Positions 17,586 to 29,674 of a DNA stretch of 64,000 nt are shown here, piece by piece. The position numbers were made by a program, and so were the translations under genes. Numbering within the stretch: position 1 is the first letter of the stretch; every line of letters begins with the position of its first letter. Source of the stretch: Whitmania pigra (taxonomy: Eukaryota > Annelida > Clitellata > Hirudinida > Haemopidae); the NCBI GenBank assembly GCA_021613335.1, contig JAJTWR010000437.1, positions 372,001-436,000 of the forward strand, written 5' to 3'. Below the pieces are notes generated by a model. The model saw nothing but the letters and a program-made list of their open reading frames with translations, did no database searches and was not told the DNA's origin.

Positions 17586-18061
17586 CAATATTTCTGGTTC
17601 CCTTAAATTATCCCATAGCTGTGGTGTTAATGTTGATCCTTACATAGCACATGAATTCATATCCCAAATTGCTGATCCTTTATCTTCCGTTTTTAACTCT
17701 TTTCGTACTGGCCTCATGCCATGTGAACTTAAGTCTGCCAAAATGATTTTACAAATCTGGTGATATAGATAATTTTAATAATTACATACCAATATCTATT
17801 TTGCCTTATTTTTCCAAATTCATTGAAAAAATTGTATACAGCAGACTTTATGATTACTTCGACAAATTTAATTTATTTCATGAATCTCAACTTGGTTTCA
17901 GAAAAAATCACTCGACACATATGTTTTTATTATTACTTCAGTCTGCGGTTTATGAAGCTATCGATATGGTGAAGTTGTTCTTGCTGTGCTTCTTGATCTA
18001 CAAAAGGCTTTTAATACTGTTAACCATCAGATACTACTATGTAAACTTGAGGCTTATAGTA

Positions 18062-18260
18062 TTATAGTAGGCGTGCAGGTTACCCGAATGGGTTACGTGC
18101 CTGCACACGGCGGTAATGACAACAGTCATAATGTGTCGTATTCGAAGCCCAGCCTGCACTGCCGCCAGCGCCCTTGGGATGGAGCGCTATATAAATGATT
18201 ACAAGAAGCGCCTCTGACGCTATGCATATGGCGCTATATAAATGAAGTTACAATTACAAT
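18062..18260 (-). repeat. Interspersed repeat inserted in the LINE, GCGCTATATAAATG family
   Basis: Splits the LINE reading frame between LEAYSI and GVILNWF, which join cleanly if it is removed. The insert is more G+C rich than its host and contains GGCGTGCAGG, CCTGCACTGCCGCC and two copies of GCGCTATATAAATGA near its right end. Related copies at 11,578 and 52,995. It has a B-box-like stretch on the minus strand (GGGCTTCGAATACG), so a SINE origin is possible. Confidence 0.7.
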
Positions 18261-19342
18261 TAGGGGTGTTATTTTAAATTGGTTCCGAAATTATTTGTCT
18301 AATAGAGTACAAAGAGTTATATATAATAATGTTTGTTCTGATAATTTAATTGACTATGGTATTCCTCAGGGCTCCATTTTGGGTCCCCTTTTGTTTCTAA
18401 TTTACATTAATGACTTTAAGTGTTCTTCAAGTTTAATTAATGTGTTACTACATGCAGATGATATAGTGGTGTATTCATATGGGAATAATGTAAATAATCT
18501 CATTGCATTACTTATTAATGAATTGAATCTTTGTAATAATAATTTAAAAAATGAAAACTGTCTAGCTCTTAATATCAAAAAATCTAATTTCATTATTTTT
18601 TGTTCTTCTAAAAGAGTAATTGACAATAGCCCTTCTCTTTCTATAAATGGTGTTTCTCTTGGCAGAGTGCAATGTATTAGGTATTTCGTGGTCTTTATTG
18701 ATGAACACTTATCTTGGCTCAAACATATCTCTTATGTTCAAAATCATATTTCTAAGAATATTGGTGTAATTTCTAGAATTAGGCCATTTATTGACGCAAA
18801 CGTTGCTTTTCTGTTATATTTCTCTCTTATTTACCCTTACCTAACTTACTGCAATATAATATGGCCAGCTTCTTATAACACACATTTACATCAATTGAAT
18901 GATGTAAAAACAGATTGTACGAATAATTGTATTATTATCACCCTCATCATCAACTGCTTCTGTCTTCTCTAACAATAGTCTGTTAAATATATCACAAATT
19001 CGTAATTTACAAATTGCTCTCTTCATGTTTTCATATGATTTCAATTCTCTTCCCAAAATATTTTCTGTTTTTTTATATCAATCAATAATTACAATAATCC
19101 CTCACACTTTCTACGTAATACACATGAATATAGTCCGTCTTTCTCTAAATCTACACTTAAATTATTCTCAATTCAATGTTATGGCCCAAGACTTTACTCC
19201 TCCATACCTTTATCTATAAAGGATCTAACTCAGTTAAACACATGCCCTTCCAAATTACTTTATTTACTGTTCAAAATGTCGTACAAACAATATTTATGGC
19301 GAGGATGTGTATAGCTTATGATTTTGTATATAACTACTTTCA

Positions 19343-19387
19343 GGGTCAGTCCGACAGCGGAAGCGCGTGCTTCCTTAAGGCTGGCCC
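19343..19387 (+). other. Stem-loop in the LINE 3' end
   Basis: GGGTCAGT at 19343-19350 can pair with GCTGGCCC at 19380-19387 using G-U pairs, and inside it GGAAGC (19359-19364) pairs perfectly with GCTTCC (19369-19374) around a GCGT loop. Position and shape suit an RNA element recognised by the LINE reverse transcriptase; that role is inferred. Confidence 0.6.
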
Positions 19388-19977
19388 TTTAGGTTTATTT
19401 GAATTTATTCGCTTTCACTTTTTGTTTTTTTCTGTATATATAACGGCTTGTTTGTTTGTTTGTTTGTTTCAATAAACTCATAAACATTTTTAAAAAATAT
19501 AAAAAATTATTCCTAGGCATGACAGAAATTTCTAAAATTATAAATAAATTATTATTTCTTATTACTTTCGAATGTCGAATTTTGAAAATGAAATTTGACC
19601 ATGTGCCACGAGAATTAAAATGTTTTAAATATAAATGCGGGTAATTTATTTAACATTAAAAAATTTTTCTTATATTTGATACTTTTTCCGAAAAAAATCA
19701 TGATTTTTATTATTTTATGTTTAAATTTAAAAGCTGAAATTATTTAATATCACATTTTTTGATGAGCAACAATGAACAAGAAAGATTTTAAAAGTTTGAA
19801 CTGCTCACCTCAAATCAAACAAGAAGTGAATTGCAAAGATGAACTGAATTGAAGCGAATAAAATTGAAATCCCGGTAATGAACCCTCGCAAACATCGAAG
19901 AGGACGCCAGAGGAGCTTTTTAAGCATGCAACTCTGCGGTTTGCGAGGGAGCTTGCATGGCAAGGATACGGCTATCT

Positions 19978-19982
19978 TAATA

Positions 19983-20034
<52 letters not shown>

Positions 20035-20048
20035 CGATGACGATGATG
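19978..20048. repeat. (GAT)n microsatellite
   Basis: Near-perfect ATG/GAT trinucleotide run of about 20 units. Confidence 0.95.
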
Positions 20049-21786
20049 ACAACAATTATTTCGTGACTGGAAAATTCGTCGCAAAAAAAATTGTCCAATA
20101 GAAATATTAAAACTTGAAATATTTTAAATATATACATATTAAAATGGTTTCGTATTTTTTAGATGAGAAGTAAATCATCAAGCATCAATAAAATGAACTG
20201 AAATAATAATCACACAAAAAACAATGATTTCAAATCACGATTTTAGAAAAATTTATTTCGCGATTTTAAATCATGTGATTTGAAATGCTACCCATCACTG
20301 GTTGCCTTATTATAACGTTGCAGAAGAGTTGAAATGAACGGACTTGCCCCATTGCAAATGTGTGGTTCCTGATTATAAGATTACTGTATACGGTAATATA
20401 CTTTGTTTAATAATTCTTGACATAACTTTAAAAACATTACAATAAATTACATATTATTCTAATGGTAAAAATATTAAGCATTTTGTAGTAATAATTGTCT
20501 TGTTATAACAGACAAATAGCACATTTTTATTAAAATAAATATATAAATATATTTTAAATGTCCTGCTCCAATTGGTTTTTCAATTTAGGGGTGGGTCACG
20601 GGTTCAAACCCCCCGAAACATTAACAAAATATTAAAATTGTAAATTTTATTGATTTGCATAACATCTTAAATTCATAAAATCTTAAACCATCTTTATTTA
20701 TTTATTTATTTATTATTATTATCATTTGATTTTAGTTTTGAGTTTGATTTTGAAAAATAACAAAATGAACCCCCCGAAATCAATTTCTGGCTACGGGCCT
20801 GATTAAATTGTCCGCGATGAATTGTCCTAGCACCGTTTATTTCTGCATAGTATCTGTCCTATGTTAATTGTTACAGACGTGAAGCAGACTAAAAAAAAAC
20901 AAAAATAACTTTAAATAACAAAATTAACAACCAATTAAGTCCTAAAAGTGCACATGAAATGGGAACAAATGAATGTAATAATACCAAAATAATTAGAATT
21001 AACAGTGAATTATTTTGACATCATCTATTATTTGCAATTAAATTTCAAAATCCTGCCTCCAAATGAAGTAGATGTTGACTCAGAGACTATGTGTTCCATG
21101 TCCTTGTTTGAACTTCTCGTTTGCCAAACCGAGGCATTTGCTGCCACAATGTATTTTAGAATCTATTGTTGTTTATATACTGTTCAGTAAACATGTTTAA
21201 AACTTTCAATGACTTCAGGTGGAGACTAACATTTTTACTTACAACTTTGTCATTCCACGTTTTAAAATGTCTGCCTCGGTGAAAATATGAAATTCCAAAA
21301 ATAAAAAAAATACCAATAAAACAACATTTTATCACAAGAGATTGTTTCAGAATAGGCAAAGATTCTGATTTAAAGTCACCTTTTAGTCTTGAGCCTCACA
21401 AACTCTATCACCACATCACAAATATTGAATTAATTTCACCTTTAATTCATTTTCGCTATTTAAAACGAAAATTTTCGATTATTCATTTTTTGCTAATTGG
21501 CAATGTTAACAATGGTTAGGGTTACTGCAAATGTTGAAATTAAAAAAAACTTAAATTTTAATTTAAGAAAATAAAAAAAACGTGTAATTAGACAATTTTG
21601 ACTAATTGAAATGATGCGATAATTGATAATTAATGTTTTGTAAACCATTAAAATATCAATAAAATGTCATTATGAAATAACTAACAATTGGTTTGCACTT
21701 CTTGACCGATGCAGAATATTCGTTTATTGATGCAATCTCAAGATAACAATGTTCTTGATAATCGCCACGGTTATGATGCTGCTGCT

Positions 21787-21850
21787 CCTGATGATGATGA
21801 CGATGACGACGATGATGATGATGGTGGTGATGATGATGATGATGACGACA
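21787..21850. repeat. (GAT/GAC)n microsatellite
   Basis: Imperfect GAT and GAC triplets. Confidence 0.9.
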
Positions 21851-22224
21851 ACGATTATTTCGGCATAGTATCTGCCTTATGCTTATTGGCTGAATGATCC
21901 ATCCATGGAGTCCCCTACGTGCAGCTGTGTTGAAAGTCGGTTGTCATGACGACGTGATTGTTGTTTTGGTTTCCGGTGCAAGTCGAGAGCAAAATCGAGT
22001 AGGAGTTGATCTGAAGAGTGCGGAAGCGTTGGAAATATTGTTGTGGATACTTTTAAAATTCTATGTTTAATTTCGATCTTAATTAAAATTAATTATAGCC
22101 ATTCATGTGAACATTTGTAATTCAAATAAATTCTGGACAAGTCAGGGTTGTAGCTGGTCACATTTCTCTTGATTAGATCTTTATCCAGCTTCCAGTTTTT
22201 TGAAACTCTAAAAATGGAATTATG

Positions 22225-22300
22225 AATGAACGAACGAATGAATGAATGAATGGATGGATGGATGGATGGATGGATGGACGGACGGAAGGATGGATGAGTG
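22225..22300. repeat. (GGAT/GAAT)n microsatellite
   Basis: Tetranucleotide run AATG then GGAT then GGAC. Confidence 0.9.
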
Positions 22301-24474
22301 GATGATGAAGGGATTAATGAGTGAAGGAATAAAGGATGCAACGAAGAGATGAATGAAGTGCTCTCTGCACATGCATCCGTGCAGAAATTCACCAGTGCCT
22401 CACGAAAATAAAACAAAACTTTCATGCTGAATCACCATAATACCAACATTTTCCATCCAAATAAATTTTTTATAGGTTGATGGATTATTATTATTAATTA
22501 TTTTTTTATGTATTAATTAAAACACAGTTTAATTCATTATTTGGTAAAATTTAAAAATAATAAATTAAAATTATTGATTAAACGGTTAAAACGATGTGCT
22601 TATTATTGCGTAGGAAATTTTATTAAATTTCATTAACTAATATGTGTTATTACAGATACTATTATTGTAAATTATAATTAACATTATTAACAACTTTAAT
22701 AACGAAATTAATGGTAACAACCCAATATTTGGCAAATAAAAGTTGCATTTATGAAGCAATTTAGAAAATATATTAAATATTCTTTGGAAATGTATTCTTA
22801 TTGCATGCTTTGAGTTTACTTTAAAAATACACAGACACACTTTGAATAAATATTATTAACTATTTTTAAGTTCAGGTACATAAATAATTTAATTTATCAC
22901 TTGTGAAATTTGAGACGATTAAAAGGATAAAAGCAGGCCATGAAGGCAAATTATTAAACGATCCTTGGTGCTTAGCAGGTCTAAAGTTGAAATTTATTAT
23001 AAAAAAGTTCCTTCGAGGAAAGAAGTAATTTAATGCTTCTATTAAACCAGGTCAAAGATCATACTCAGTTATGGATGTGAAATGAGTCAACAGGTTCAAT
23101 TTGCTAAATTATTTAATCCATTTATTTAAATATTTATTTCAATCATTCCAAGTTGTATTTAAGATTCTTCTCCAACTGGAAAAGCTTTCAACATTTGAAA
23201 ATTAATTCAGGGCGATTTTTTATTAATTGTCAGTTGCGTGGCTCTGCATGGAAGGAGGCAGATTTTTAGATTTAAAGATTAAACTTTTCACTTTTTGGAG
23301 AAAGAATTGCAAATGTTGAAAGTTGTGCAATTAGGATATGAGAAAAGATGACGCCCGTAAATTGTGGCATCGTTCAAATATAAGTTTCTCTCAGGAGACT
23401 TTCAGCTTTACACAATCTTGTCAACATTTCATAGTAAGAGTTTCAAAAATTTATCAGATTTCCAATTCTTTAAAAACGTTTTTATTTATCTCGTATACTT
23501 CAACTTAATTCTAGTTTGTGAGCTTCGTGTTTTTCATTTCCTTGGAATTGTTGAGTTTAGCAACGTTTTTCGGTCCTCGATGATGATTGACTTGATGCAA
23601 TCCGCTGATATTTCATAACAATTTTATATTATTTTTTTTATAAAAGTAAGATGTACTTCAGAGCATATCTGCTCCCTGCATACCAACAAAACCGACAAGG
23701 AATCCTCTCAGGGACGTCTCATAATCTCTTGAGGAGATGCTTTTCTTTCCAGAACTGAAGGGTTGTTAACATTGGCATTATAATATTTAATTTATATCAA
23801 CTACATTAAAATAATAACATGAACATAAATTAGTCGATGATTTCCTGTGTGAATTCGTTTAAAACATCTTCTGCACATTTTGAAGAAATGATTCCTTCTA
23901 AAACCTGTACAAGAATTTGAGTGATTTAATTAACAGAGATTCCCGACCATTAAGTAAGATATAAACTCTATTAGTAAATAAATTAAAATTATTAGAAAAT
24001 TTTCGTTATGATATCTTTTGAAGTCTGAGCATCTTTCAAAAGAGTTCCAAATTCTACGTGGATTTTCGTCTAGTTCTTTTCTTTTCTTGTTGAGCAAAAT
24101 AAAAACTGACCTCAACCCTGAAAACGTCATCTCGTTTAAAAGTAAATCTTGACAGTTTTAAGTTAATGAGAGTAATACGCAACGTTACGGCTGAGGTTGC
24201 ATGTCTACAACAAGCTTTGAGATATCAGGATGTTCGTAGTTTGCATAACGATAGAAAATAATCATACAGCAAAAATGGCGGAGGCTGTGGAGGTCCATTC
24301 AGTCGAGGTGTAACACAACGCCCTATAAAATGATTGGTGCGGCAAGCCGTGGAACTAGTCAGTAACTCTGCTGTTTGTTAGTCCAATGAAAAAGAATTTG
24401 TTATATTTGGAGTTGTACGTCTCTGTGCTTTCTCCAATCATAACCTCACGAAAATTGACCTATTTTTTCACTTT

Positions 24475-24553
24475 TCTTGTCAGCCTTCACGGTCCACTTG
24501 ACGTCTGGTCGAGGACCTGATGTGGCTCGCGGGTCGGAGGTTGTGCACCACTG
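24475..24553 (-). mobile_element. hAT transposon terminus, remnant
   Basis: The minus strand from 24,553 reads CAGTGGTGCACAACCTCCGA and continues CCCGCGAGCCACATCAGG, which follows the common hAT (Charlie-like) terminal pattern CAGnGGTnnnCAACC with a nearby CCCGCGGGCC-type block. Only this end was recognised. Confidence 0.55.
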
Positions 24554-24872
24554 ATGTAAATACAGTGCGGACGGAAACCTTAAGGACACCTCATATTTTT
24601 GTGATAACTCGTTAAATATAAGTTCAATATTACTCAATTTTTTATATAATATCTCTTTATGGTAGACAAAACATCCTGCAAAATTTCAAAAAATTTAACA
24701 AGCCGATCTTGTAAAATATGCAAAATAGCATTTTATGGCCGTTTGAAAACGATAAAGGACATCCTTACTTATTTCCAATAAAACTTGAAATTTGTCATAG
24801 TTATGCAACCAAAATGCACATTATGCAAATATTATCAATATATAAACCCAAAGAAAGTTAAAAATTGATGTT

Positions 24873-24920
24873 CCATATCATCTCAGTTATGCAACGGACT
24901 ATAATCAAATAAAAAATAAA
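24873..24920 (+). repeat. SINE tail fragment inside the Tc1 element
   Basis: Contains ATCATCTCAGTTATGCAACG followed by GACTATAATCAAATAAA, the same tail seen in the solo LTR and at 28,327. Confidence 0.8.
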
Positions 24921-24960
24921 GTAAAAATTAAGTGAAGTTTATAAAATTACTATTTTATAA

Positions 24961-25871
24961 ATGGCTAGAGGAAAAATGTTGTCTGACAAGGAGAAGGGGC
25001 AGATTGAGGCCTTCAGACAAGCAAATTATTCGATCAGGGAAATTATCAAAAAGCTCAAGCAATCCAAGACAGTGATCTGGAACTACGTAAAAGCTCCTGA
25101 GGAATATGGTGCAAAAAATGATCATGGAAGACCTAAAAAACTGACGATTTGTCAGCAGAGACTCCTGGTAAGAAAGGCTTCTTCAGGTAAATTTTCAGCA
25201 AATCAAATTAGAAATGAACTTGATTTAAGAATTTGTAAAAGTAGTGTTAAGTTATTTGAGATCTAGTGGTATTTTATTATATGAAAAAAGATTAAAGATT
25301 CTAGCTCTTAAAAACCATCACAAGTTGGCAAGAGTGGAATGGGCCAAAACCATGCTCTCCAACAGAGATGGTTGGGGCAATATTATTTTTTCAGATGAGA
25401 AGAAATTTAACCTGGATGGACCTGATGGTCATCAGTTCTATTGGCATGACATCAGATTAAAAAAAGAAACATTTTTTAGTCGAAATCATGGAGCAGGATC
25501 GGTGATGATTTGGGGAGGAATTTCCAGTGAAGGATTGACTGAATTAGCCTTTCTGGATGGGAGACAGTCTTCTATGGATTACATCAAAGTTTTAGAATAT
25601 CATCTGTTGCCTTTTGGGAAAGATTATTATGGAGGAAATTTTATTTTCCAGCAAGATAATGCCCCGATCCACACTTCCAAGTTGACAAAAACATTTTTCC
25701 AGAGGAAAAATGTGAAAGTTATGAGTAGGCCAGCTTGTTCTCCGGACTTAAATCCTATAGAAAATGTTTGGGGAATGTTGTCAAGACAACAATGGAAGGC
25801 AGTTTCATTCAAAATCTGACCTGGAAAACGCCATTAGGAGTGCCTGGAAAGAACTTGACAGAAATTTCTAA
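24961..25871 (+). pseudogene. Tc1 transposase (DD34E), two frameshifts
   Basis: The first frame (24961-25266) holds the paired-type helix-turn-helix DNA-binding region (KEKGQIEAFRQANYSIREI, GRPKKLT). The second (25,244-25,819) holds the catalytic core: FSDEKKFNLDGPDG (first Asp), QQDNAPIHTS (second Asp) and DLNPIENVWG (Glu), with 34 residues between second Asp and Glu, as in Tc1. The shift lies near 25,240. A second shift near 25,812 separates the core from the usual end LENAIRSAWKELDRNF, which stops at 25871. All catalytic residues survive, so decay is recent or the element is moved in trans. Confidence 0.85.
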
Positions 25872-26208
25872 ATAATTCTTATAAAATCAATGGACAATAA
25901 ATGTTTTAAAGTTTTTGAAAATAAAGGAAACATTATTTCGTATTAATAAACTTTTTTCCTGTTTTTTTTCACAAAGTTTTTAGTCATTTTTCGATGATTT
26001 TTGCAAGTGTCTTTTATGGTTATTGGACGCCCCGAAATCACGTTTTTGGAATTTTAAAATTAATGCACGAACATATTTTGATGAAAATTTAAGAGATAAT
26101 CACAAATATATAAATACATAACATATTAAAATTTCCCTACAATCAAATTTTTCTTATCGAGTTATTACGAAATAATGGGGTGTCCTTATGGTTTCTGTCC
26201 TGACTGTA

Positions 26209-26335
26209 GTTTGAAGCCTCTATTTTTATTATTCAATACACCTTTTCCCAAAAATTGCTTGACAATCAGAAATATTAAAAATGGCCGTTATTTTAACATG
26301 CTATTTGTGTTTATAATATAATCCTATTTTTATTT
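26209..26335. other. Short spacer
   Basis: Nothing recognised. Confidence 0.4.
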
Positions 26336-26575
26336 TTCAGGTCCGGATACAAACATAGAAGATTTTTTTGATTTTTTTTGTATAAAAGATAGATTTTATG
26401 TTTATTATTTGGACGATATTGCTTATGATAATGTACCATGACTTTTGCGTTATTTAAATTTATCAAAGTTTTGAATTGGTCATAATAGTTCCTTAGCAAG
26501 CAATAAATATCAACAAGATATTGACTAAACATTTTTTGGTGTTGGGAAAAATTGTACTTTATGCCTTCGGTACGT
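26336..26575 (+). repeat. Unclassified interspersed repeat, copy 1
   Basis: Begins AGGTCCGGATACA and ends near GCCTTCGG. The same blocks in the same order (TATAAAAGATA, ACATGACTTTTGCG analogue, TATCAAAGTTTTGA, GGTCATAATAGTTCCT, ACTAAAC, GTTGGGAAAA) recur at 54,815-55,065. No terminal inverted repeats or coding remains seen. Confidence 0.7.
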
Positions 26576-27996
26576 GCCTGACAACAGTCAACTGATATGT
26601 GCGCTAAAGCCATGTGTGTCTGGTTACCATCATCATCATCATCGTCATCATTACCAACTTCATTTCAATGTTACGAAGGTTTGCACCTTTTAAAATTGAA
26701 TTCCTGTAATATGGTTTCATCAGAAATTGTTGGATTTGCACTGCCATGTGGAAAGAAAAATAAAACAAGTTTAAACGCCAGTAATAATTTTCATTCTATC
26801 CAACCACCGGTGAAAGTTGTAAATTTAAGCATATTTTCATAATAAGCTCTAAATTCAAACACGTTTTTGTTAACAGTTAAATGTTGATTATTAACGTTGA
26901 ATTAATGTGATTTAAAATCTCTAAATTCTGTAAATCAAATTGTTCCTTTCCATGAATTTACTGCTTGTATTTAAAACTAGTTGATCCCGTTTTTAAATTT
27001 AAATTCGGTGATCAGATGCACTCAATTTAAAAAGTTAAAAGGAAAAAAAAATGAAAGTAACTCCCATGAGTTATTTTCTGCAGTGAGTAATTGTATCCAC
27101 ATCATGAATAATTCAATTTATTTACGTCATGCGCGACTATGATTGGACGATAAACATTTTAAGGTTGATAACCAATGTCTAAAAATACAACTTTTTTTTT
27201 AAAGTTTTTAAAAGTAGCTTTTAAGTTTCACTAATAGAAACATTTCAACATGCTCGATTTTTTTTTCAGTTTTTTTTTTTTGAGAAATTCAAAAATCTGC
27301 TATCCGCTAAATAATAAGGAAGGTTTAGAAGAAAGTAATTTTTTTTTAATTTTTACAAAATTAAAAATTTAAATTAAAATTAAATTAAATTTAAATCAAT
27401 AATTCAAGATATAATAATGTGATTGTACAAAGTTGTAATTAAATAAATACGAAAATATTTGCATTAATTTATGCTTTCAACTTCATCCTCATCAGGAGAT
27501 TTTAAAACGAACCATCAATTACTGGATTACAAAAGCAAGATAATAAAGTTTGTAAAAGGTATTTTGCAGAAATAAAAGACAAGTCTTTTTCACTTTAACA
27601 TCGAAGATTTTTTTTCAAAAGTTCGTTTCACGAATACATTTGGCATTACAAATTAGTCGTTTATTTTTAAATTTTTTGTTCAAAGAAATCTAACAAAATT
27701 CTTTTGAATGTTTTGGGTCGATGTTACGGCTATTTTAGTTTTCTCGTTGCACGTATAACGCGCATCAGGAATGCAGACCTTGTCACACCAGGGTGCTGAG
27801 CTGAAACAAATTGCTGCCAAGGGTTATTATTCCCACATCAGATGATCCACACGATGTCTAAAATTCATCTGGTGCTGATGGAAAGTTGTCTTCACCCCAG
27901 TATTCGTTATCGGTAAAAATTAGTTTAAATTAGTATATTATTAATTAAAAATATTTAAAATAACTTCATATAATAACATTTATAATAATTTACAAT
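26576..27996. other. AT-rich intergenic, nothing recognised
   Basis: Contains a short (ATC)n at about 26,625-26,650. No gene or element boundary that I can support. Confidence 0.4.
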
Positions 27997-28326
27997 TACC
28001 GTATTTTCACGAAATAAACACGCAGACGAATTTAACACGCGGACGAATATAACACGCAATTTTTCCGATTTATGTAAAAAATCACTTATAAAACACGCAA
28101 ACGATTATAACACGCACCAATAGACGCCTTTTTTTCTTTTGGCTAAAATAATTTAACATTTAAATTAAAATGATATATATTAAAATATTAAATTGAGGCA
28201 GTTTTTAATATATAAAACAATCAAATATAAAAGTTGTAAAAAAATCTTTCGTTGGCTGAGCGGCCGATGCTTGAAGTGATAAATACAGTGATATAGATAG
28301 AAGTGCTCTTGATTGAAATATAAGTC

Positions 28327-28372
28327 AAAATCATCTTAGTCATGCAACGGACTATAATCAAATAAATAAATA
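28327..28372 (+). repeat. SINE tail fragment inside the Tigger element
   Basis: AATCATCTTAGTCATGCAAC then GGACTATAATCAAATAAATA. It lies directly before the region that encodes the transposase N-terminus. Confidence 0.8.
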
Positions 28373-28389
28373 GATTGAAATATCGACGT

Positions 28390-29300
28390 CGTTAAGAAAG
28401 TGGCTGATAAACAGTAACTCGTGCACTGTTGCCTACAAGCTTCAAGTCATTTCTAGAGCAAAAGGCAAAGGTAACAGAGCAGCTGCTCGGGAGTTCAACG
28501 TTAATGAAGTGTCGGTTCGCGAATGGAGAAAGAAGGAATGATTGCTTGAGAAACTGAACCTGAGAAAACGTGCATGCCGTGGTCAAAATGCGAAATGGCC
28601 AAAGTTAGAGTCTGATCTAAAGCTATGGGTCTTGGAACAAAGGAAGAGATAGCTTTTGACATTCCCGCTAGTGAAAGCATCTGGCGCCAGAACTGTGGCA
28701 ATAACAAGTGGTTACGAACGGACATGTTTCACAGTCATACTAGGATGCTCTGCGGCTGGCACCAAGTCAAAACCAATATTGATTTTCAAGAGACAATGCG
28801 AAAAATTTTCAGCATGAAGCTCTGGATTCAGAAATGTTCTCAAAAGAGGGGATTCTTTTCAAAGATCTCGCGGTTGATCATGAATGCAATGACTGCTCAT
28901 AAAGATGAGTCAGTTAAGAAGATGCTCAACTTAAGCGGATGTCACATTGCAATCATCCCGGGTGGTCTATCATCCAAACTGCAACTACAAATCGTTGAGA
29001 AATTGACAGATCTGAGAGGGAGGAATGTATGCAGAATGGCACATACACTCACACACCGTCTGGACGAGACAGGAAGGCCTTGTATTCCGAGGTATGCACG
29101 TGGGTTGCACGAGCATGGGACAAAGTGTCTCCTGATTTGATTCTGAGTGGCTTTAGAAATGCTGGCATTAAGTCTACAGGAAAGGAGTAAAGTGACCACC
29201 CGGACTTTGAACTAGCCTGCGATCCGGCAAGAGCCGAAAATGAATATGAAGACTGTTCGACTTTTGACGGCTTGAAGCTTGATGATGAGGAATAATTATT
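28390..29300 (+). pseudogene. Tigger/pogo transposase, decayed
   Basis: Pieces in several frames follow the order of CENP-B/Tigger transposases: the DNA-binding part GNRAAAREFNVNEVSVREWR, then the catalytic domain with SGYERTCFTVILGCSAAGTK and PILIFKR, then MTAHKDESVKKM and CHIAIIPGGLSSKLQ, equivalent to the DDE_1 block before the third catalytic acid. Several stops and shifts make it nonfunctional. Confidence 0.8.
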
Positions 29301-29674
29301 GGTCTTATGATTGATTTTTTGAATGTCTGTTAATAAATTGTTTAAAAACTTCAAAGAACTGGTTAACGATTCATGAGCTCGCTGCAATTGACCCAAATTG
29401 GTCACGAGTCCTTCGATATTGCGTTCTCTCTTCAATTCTTCTTCGAAACTATTTTTATCTTAAGATTTGCATCAACTTCCTACTTTGGAATGCAGATTGT
29501 TACGCATAATAATTTGTAAGACAAAAGTGAAGCAATACTTCAAAGGACGGTAACGAACTCGTTAACCAATTCCACGCTGCAAAGGTCCGCTTAACAAGTC
29601 TCTGTGTCCCATAACTCCCTAAATATGGAAATCACATATTTTAAATGTACAAATCTTAAGAGACATTTTTGAAT

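Larger units (their letters stand above)
17586..19480 (+). mobile_element. CR1/Jockey-group LINE, decayed, AT-rich
   Basis: Reverse-transcriptase blocks appear in order across several frames: DPYIAHEFISQIADPLSSVF, LPYFSKFIEKIVYSRLYDYF, QLGFRKNHSTH, LLDLQKAFNTVNHQIL, then after a 200 bp insertion (18,062-18,260) YGIPQGSILGPLLFLIYIND and LLHADDIVVYSYGNN with the catalytic ADD. The 3' untranslated end holds a G+C-rich stem-loop (19,343-19,387) and a TTTG-rich tail near 19,450. The N-terminal endonuclease is absent. Dead by multiple stops. Confidence 0.85.
19481..24469. other. Five-kilobase AT-rich spacer with microsatellites
   Basis: No gene found. Simple repeats: (GAT)n at about 19,978-20,048 and 21,787-21,850, and (GGAT/GAAT)n at about 22,225-22,300. 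A patch with two CCCCCCGAAA motifs lies at 20,570-20,800 and looks like a worn transposon. Long open frames over the microsatellites (poly-Ile, poly-Asp) are products of the repeats, not genes. Confidence 0.55.
24561..26208 (+). mobile_element. Tc1-type DNA transposon, complete ends, dead transposase
   Basis: Inverted terminal repeats: left CAGTGCGGACGGAAACC then TAAGGACACC; right end reads as the complement (GGTGTCCTTATGGTTTCTGT, CCTGACTG), with TA duplications at 24561-24562 and 26207-26208. The repeats match over at least 50 bp with some changes. Length about 1.65 kb, normal for Tc1. The transposase between them carries two frameshifts. A SINE-tail sequence lies inside at 24,873-24,920, upstream of the transposase start. 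Confidence 0.9.

Noticed and set aside
19805..20137. 110-codon frame with a long Ile run
   Set aside because: Created by the (GAT)n microsatellite on the other strand; no domain or splice evidence.
21709..21897. Frame with poly-Asp stretch, similar in look to the acidic tail of the 38.4 kb gene
   Set aside because: Only the microsatellite is shared; no flanking coding signal.
28014..28115. CRISPR-like array from the repeated TAACACGC units
   Set aside because: Units are short, unevenly spaced, and mirror-imaged at the other transposon end, so they are subterminal transposon repeats.
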